This document shows, piece by piece, positions 5,213 to 5,485 of a stretch of DNA of 5,485 bases. This DNA is from an uncultured Clostridia bacterium (GTDB lineage Bacteria; Bacillota; Clostridia; Peptostreptococcales; Anaerovoracaceae). The stretch spans positions 1 through 5,485 of the forward strand of contig CALFUG010000419.1 in the NCBI GenBank assembly GCA_937928455.1, written 5' to 3'. Position 1 is the first letter of the stretch. The number at the start of each line of letters is the position of its first letter. Below the pieces are notes generated by a model. That model was given only the letters and a program-made list of their open reading frames with translations, did not search any database and was not told the DNA's origin. Made by a program: the position numbers and the translations under genes.

Positions 5213-5473
5213 AATTCGATGCATGGAATTGAAAATATTCTCATGCATTACATGAATGGTCATATCCGGGCATTTTTCCGTTAAGTGATCTTTCAGTTGG
5301 TCCAATTCACAATTCAAGTGGGATATGTCGATGAGCATGACCATGGCAAAATATTCCTGCAATACGGATTGAGTCACCTCGATTACATTGGCATTGGCTT
5401 CTGCACATGCGGTACTGACTCTGGCTAGAATTCCTACCATATCTTTTCCGATGACGGTAACGACTGCTTTCAT
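5210..5473 (-). CDS. ACT domain protein, UPF0237
   Basis: An 87-residue single ACT domain, the usual length of UPF0237. The order is beta strand KAVVTVIG at 2-9, the ligand-loop pattern GKDMVGILARVS at 9-20, a helix to about 28, strand NVIEVTQSVLQEYFAMVMLIDIS at about 29-51, a second helix at 54-68, and a last strand near 70-77. ACT domains usually dimerise and bind amino acids or similar small ligands at the Gly-containing loop between the first strand and helix; GcvR-type regulators use two such domains. Pairing with UPF0210 is a recurring arrangement in Firmicutes, so this is probably the regulatory or sensor partner of that protein. The ligand is unknown. The ATG at 5473 has AGGAG at 5485-5481, seven bases upstream. 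The promoter lies beyond the window. Confidence 0.92.
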   Translation of the reverse strand: MKAVVTVIGKDMVGILARVSTACAEANANVIEVTQSVLQEYFAMVMLIDISHLNCELDQLKDHLTEKCPDMTIHVMHENIFNSMHRI

Positions 5474-5480
5474 ATGTGTT

Positions 5481-5485
5481 CTCCT
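5481..5485 (-). promoter_or_regulatory. Ribosome binding site of the ACT-domain gene
   Basis: CTCCT on the plus strand reads AGGAG on the minus strand, 7 nt before the ATG. It is cut by the window edge and may be longer. Confidence 0.75.

Overview
The window looks like an ordinary chromosomal segment of an anaerobic, low-to-mid GC Gram-positive bacterium, most likely of the class Clostridia. The evidence is strong AGGAGG-type ribosome binding sites, a short-spaced rubredoxin-type protein, a DUF554 membrane protein, and an adjacent ACT-domain / PFL-family (UPF0210) pair of the kind found across Firmicutes. This placement is inferred from gene content only. I see no tRNA, rRNA, CRISPR array, insertion sequence or phage gene.

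Layout. (1) Positions 1-2079, plus strand: the 3' part of a large NfrB-like glycosyltransferase with a C-terminal MshEN / type II secretion ATPase N-terminal region, followed at very short spacing by two small membrane proteins (47 and 90 residues). The 47-residue gene has a GTG start and is easily overlooked. This operon reads into the window from the left. (2) Positions 2082-2411, minus strand: a small protein with an N-terminal rubrerythrin-type rubredoxin domain. It converges on the first operon with 2 bp between stop codons, and one perfect hairpin holding both stop codons appears to terminate both transcripts. (3) Positions 2412-2643: a divergent control region with a promoter facing each way, hairpins in both leaders, and a 7-nt complementarity between a leader hairpin and the Shine-Dalgarno of the rubredoxin gene. 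(4) Positions 2644-3717, plus strand: a DUF554 (YdfK/YqgA-like) membrane protein and a DUF6506-like small soluble protein, probably one transcript, ending at a long perfect hairpin that is also oriented to terminate the genes arriving from the right. (5) Positions 3837-5473, minus strand: an ACT-domain protein (UPF0237) followed by a PFL-family UPF0210 protein, tightly coupled so that the stop codon of the first lies within the ribosome binding site of the second.

How the genes work together. The left operon probably makes and moves a polysaccharide across the membrane under cyclic-di-GMP control. This rests on NfrB family knowledge, and its cyclic-di-GMP motif is only half well preserved here. 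The ACT/UPF0210 pair probably forms a ligand-sensing partner plus an enzyme-like protein of unknown reaction. The DUF554/DUF6506 pair has no assigned function. No clearly new defence or mobile system is visible. The best leads are the unstudied small genes beside the glycosyltransferase, the shared terminator built from two coding ends, and the possible Shine-Dalgarno masking in the rubredoxin leader.
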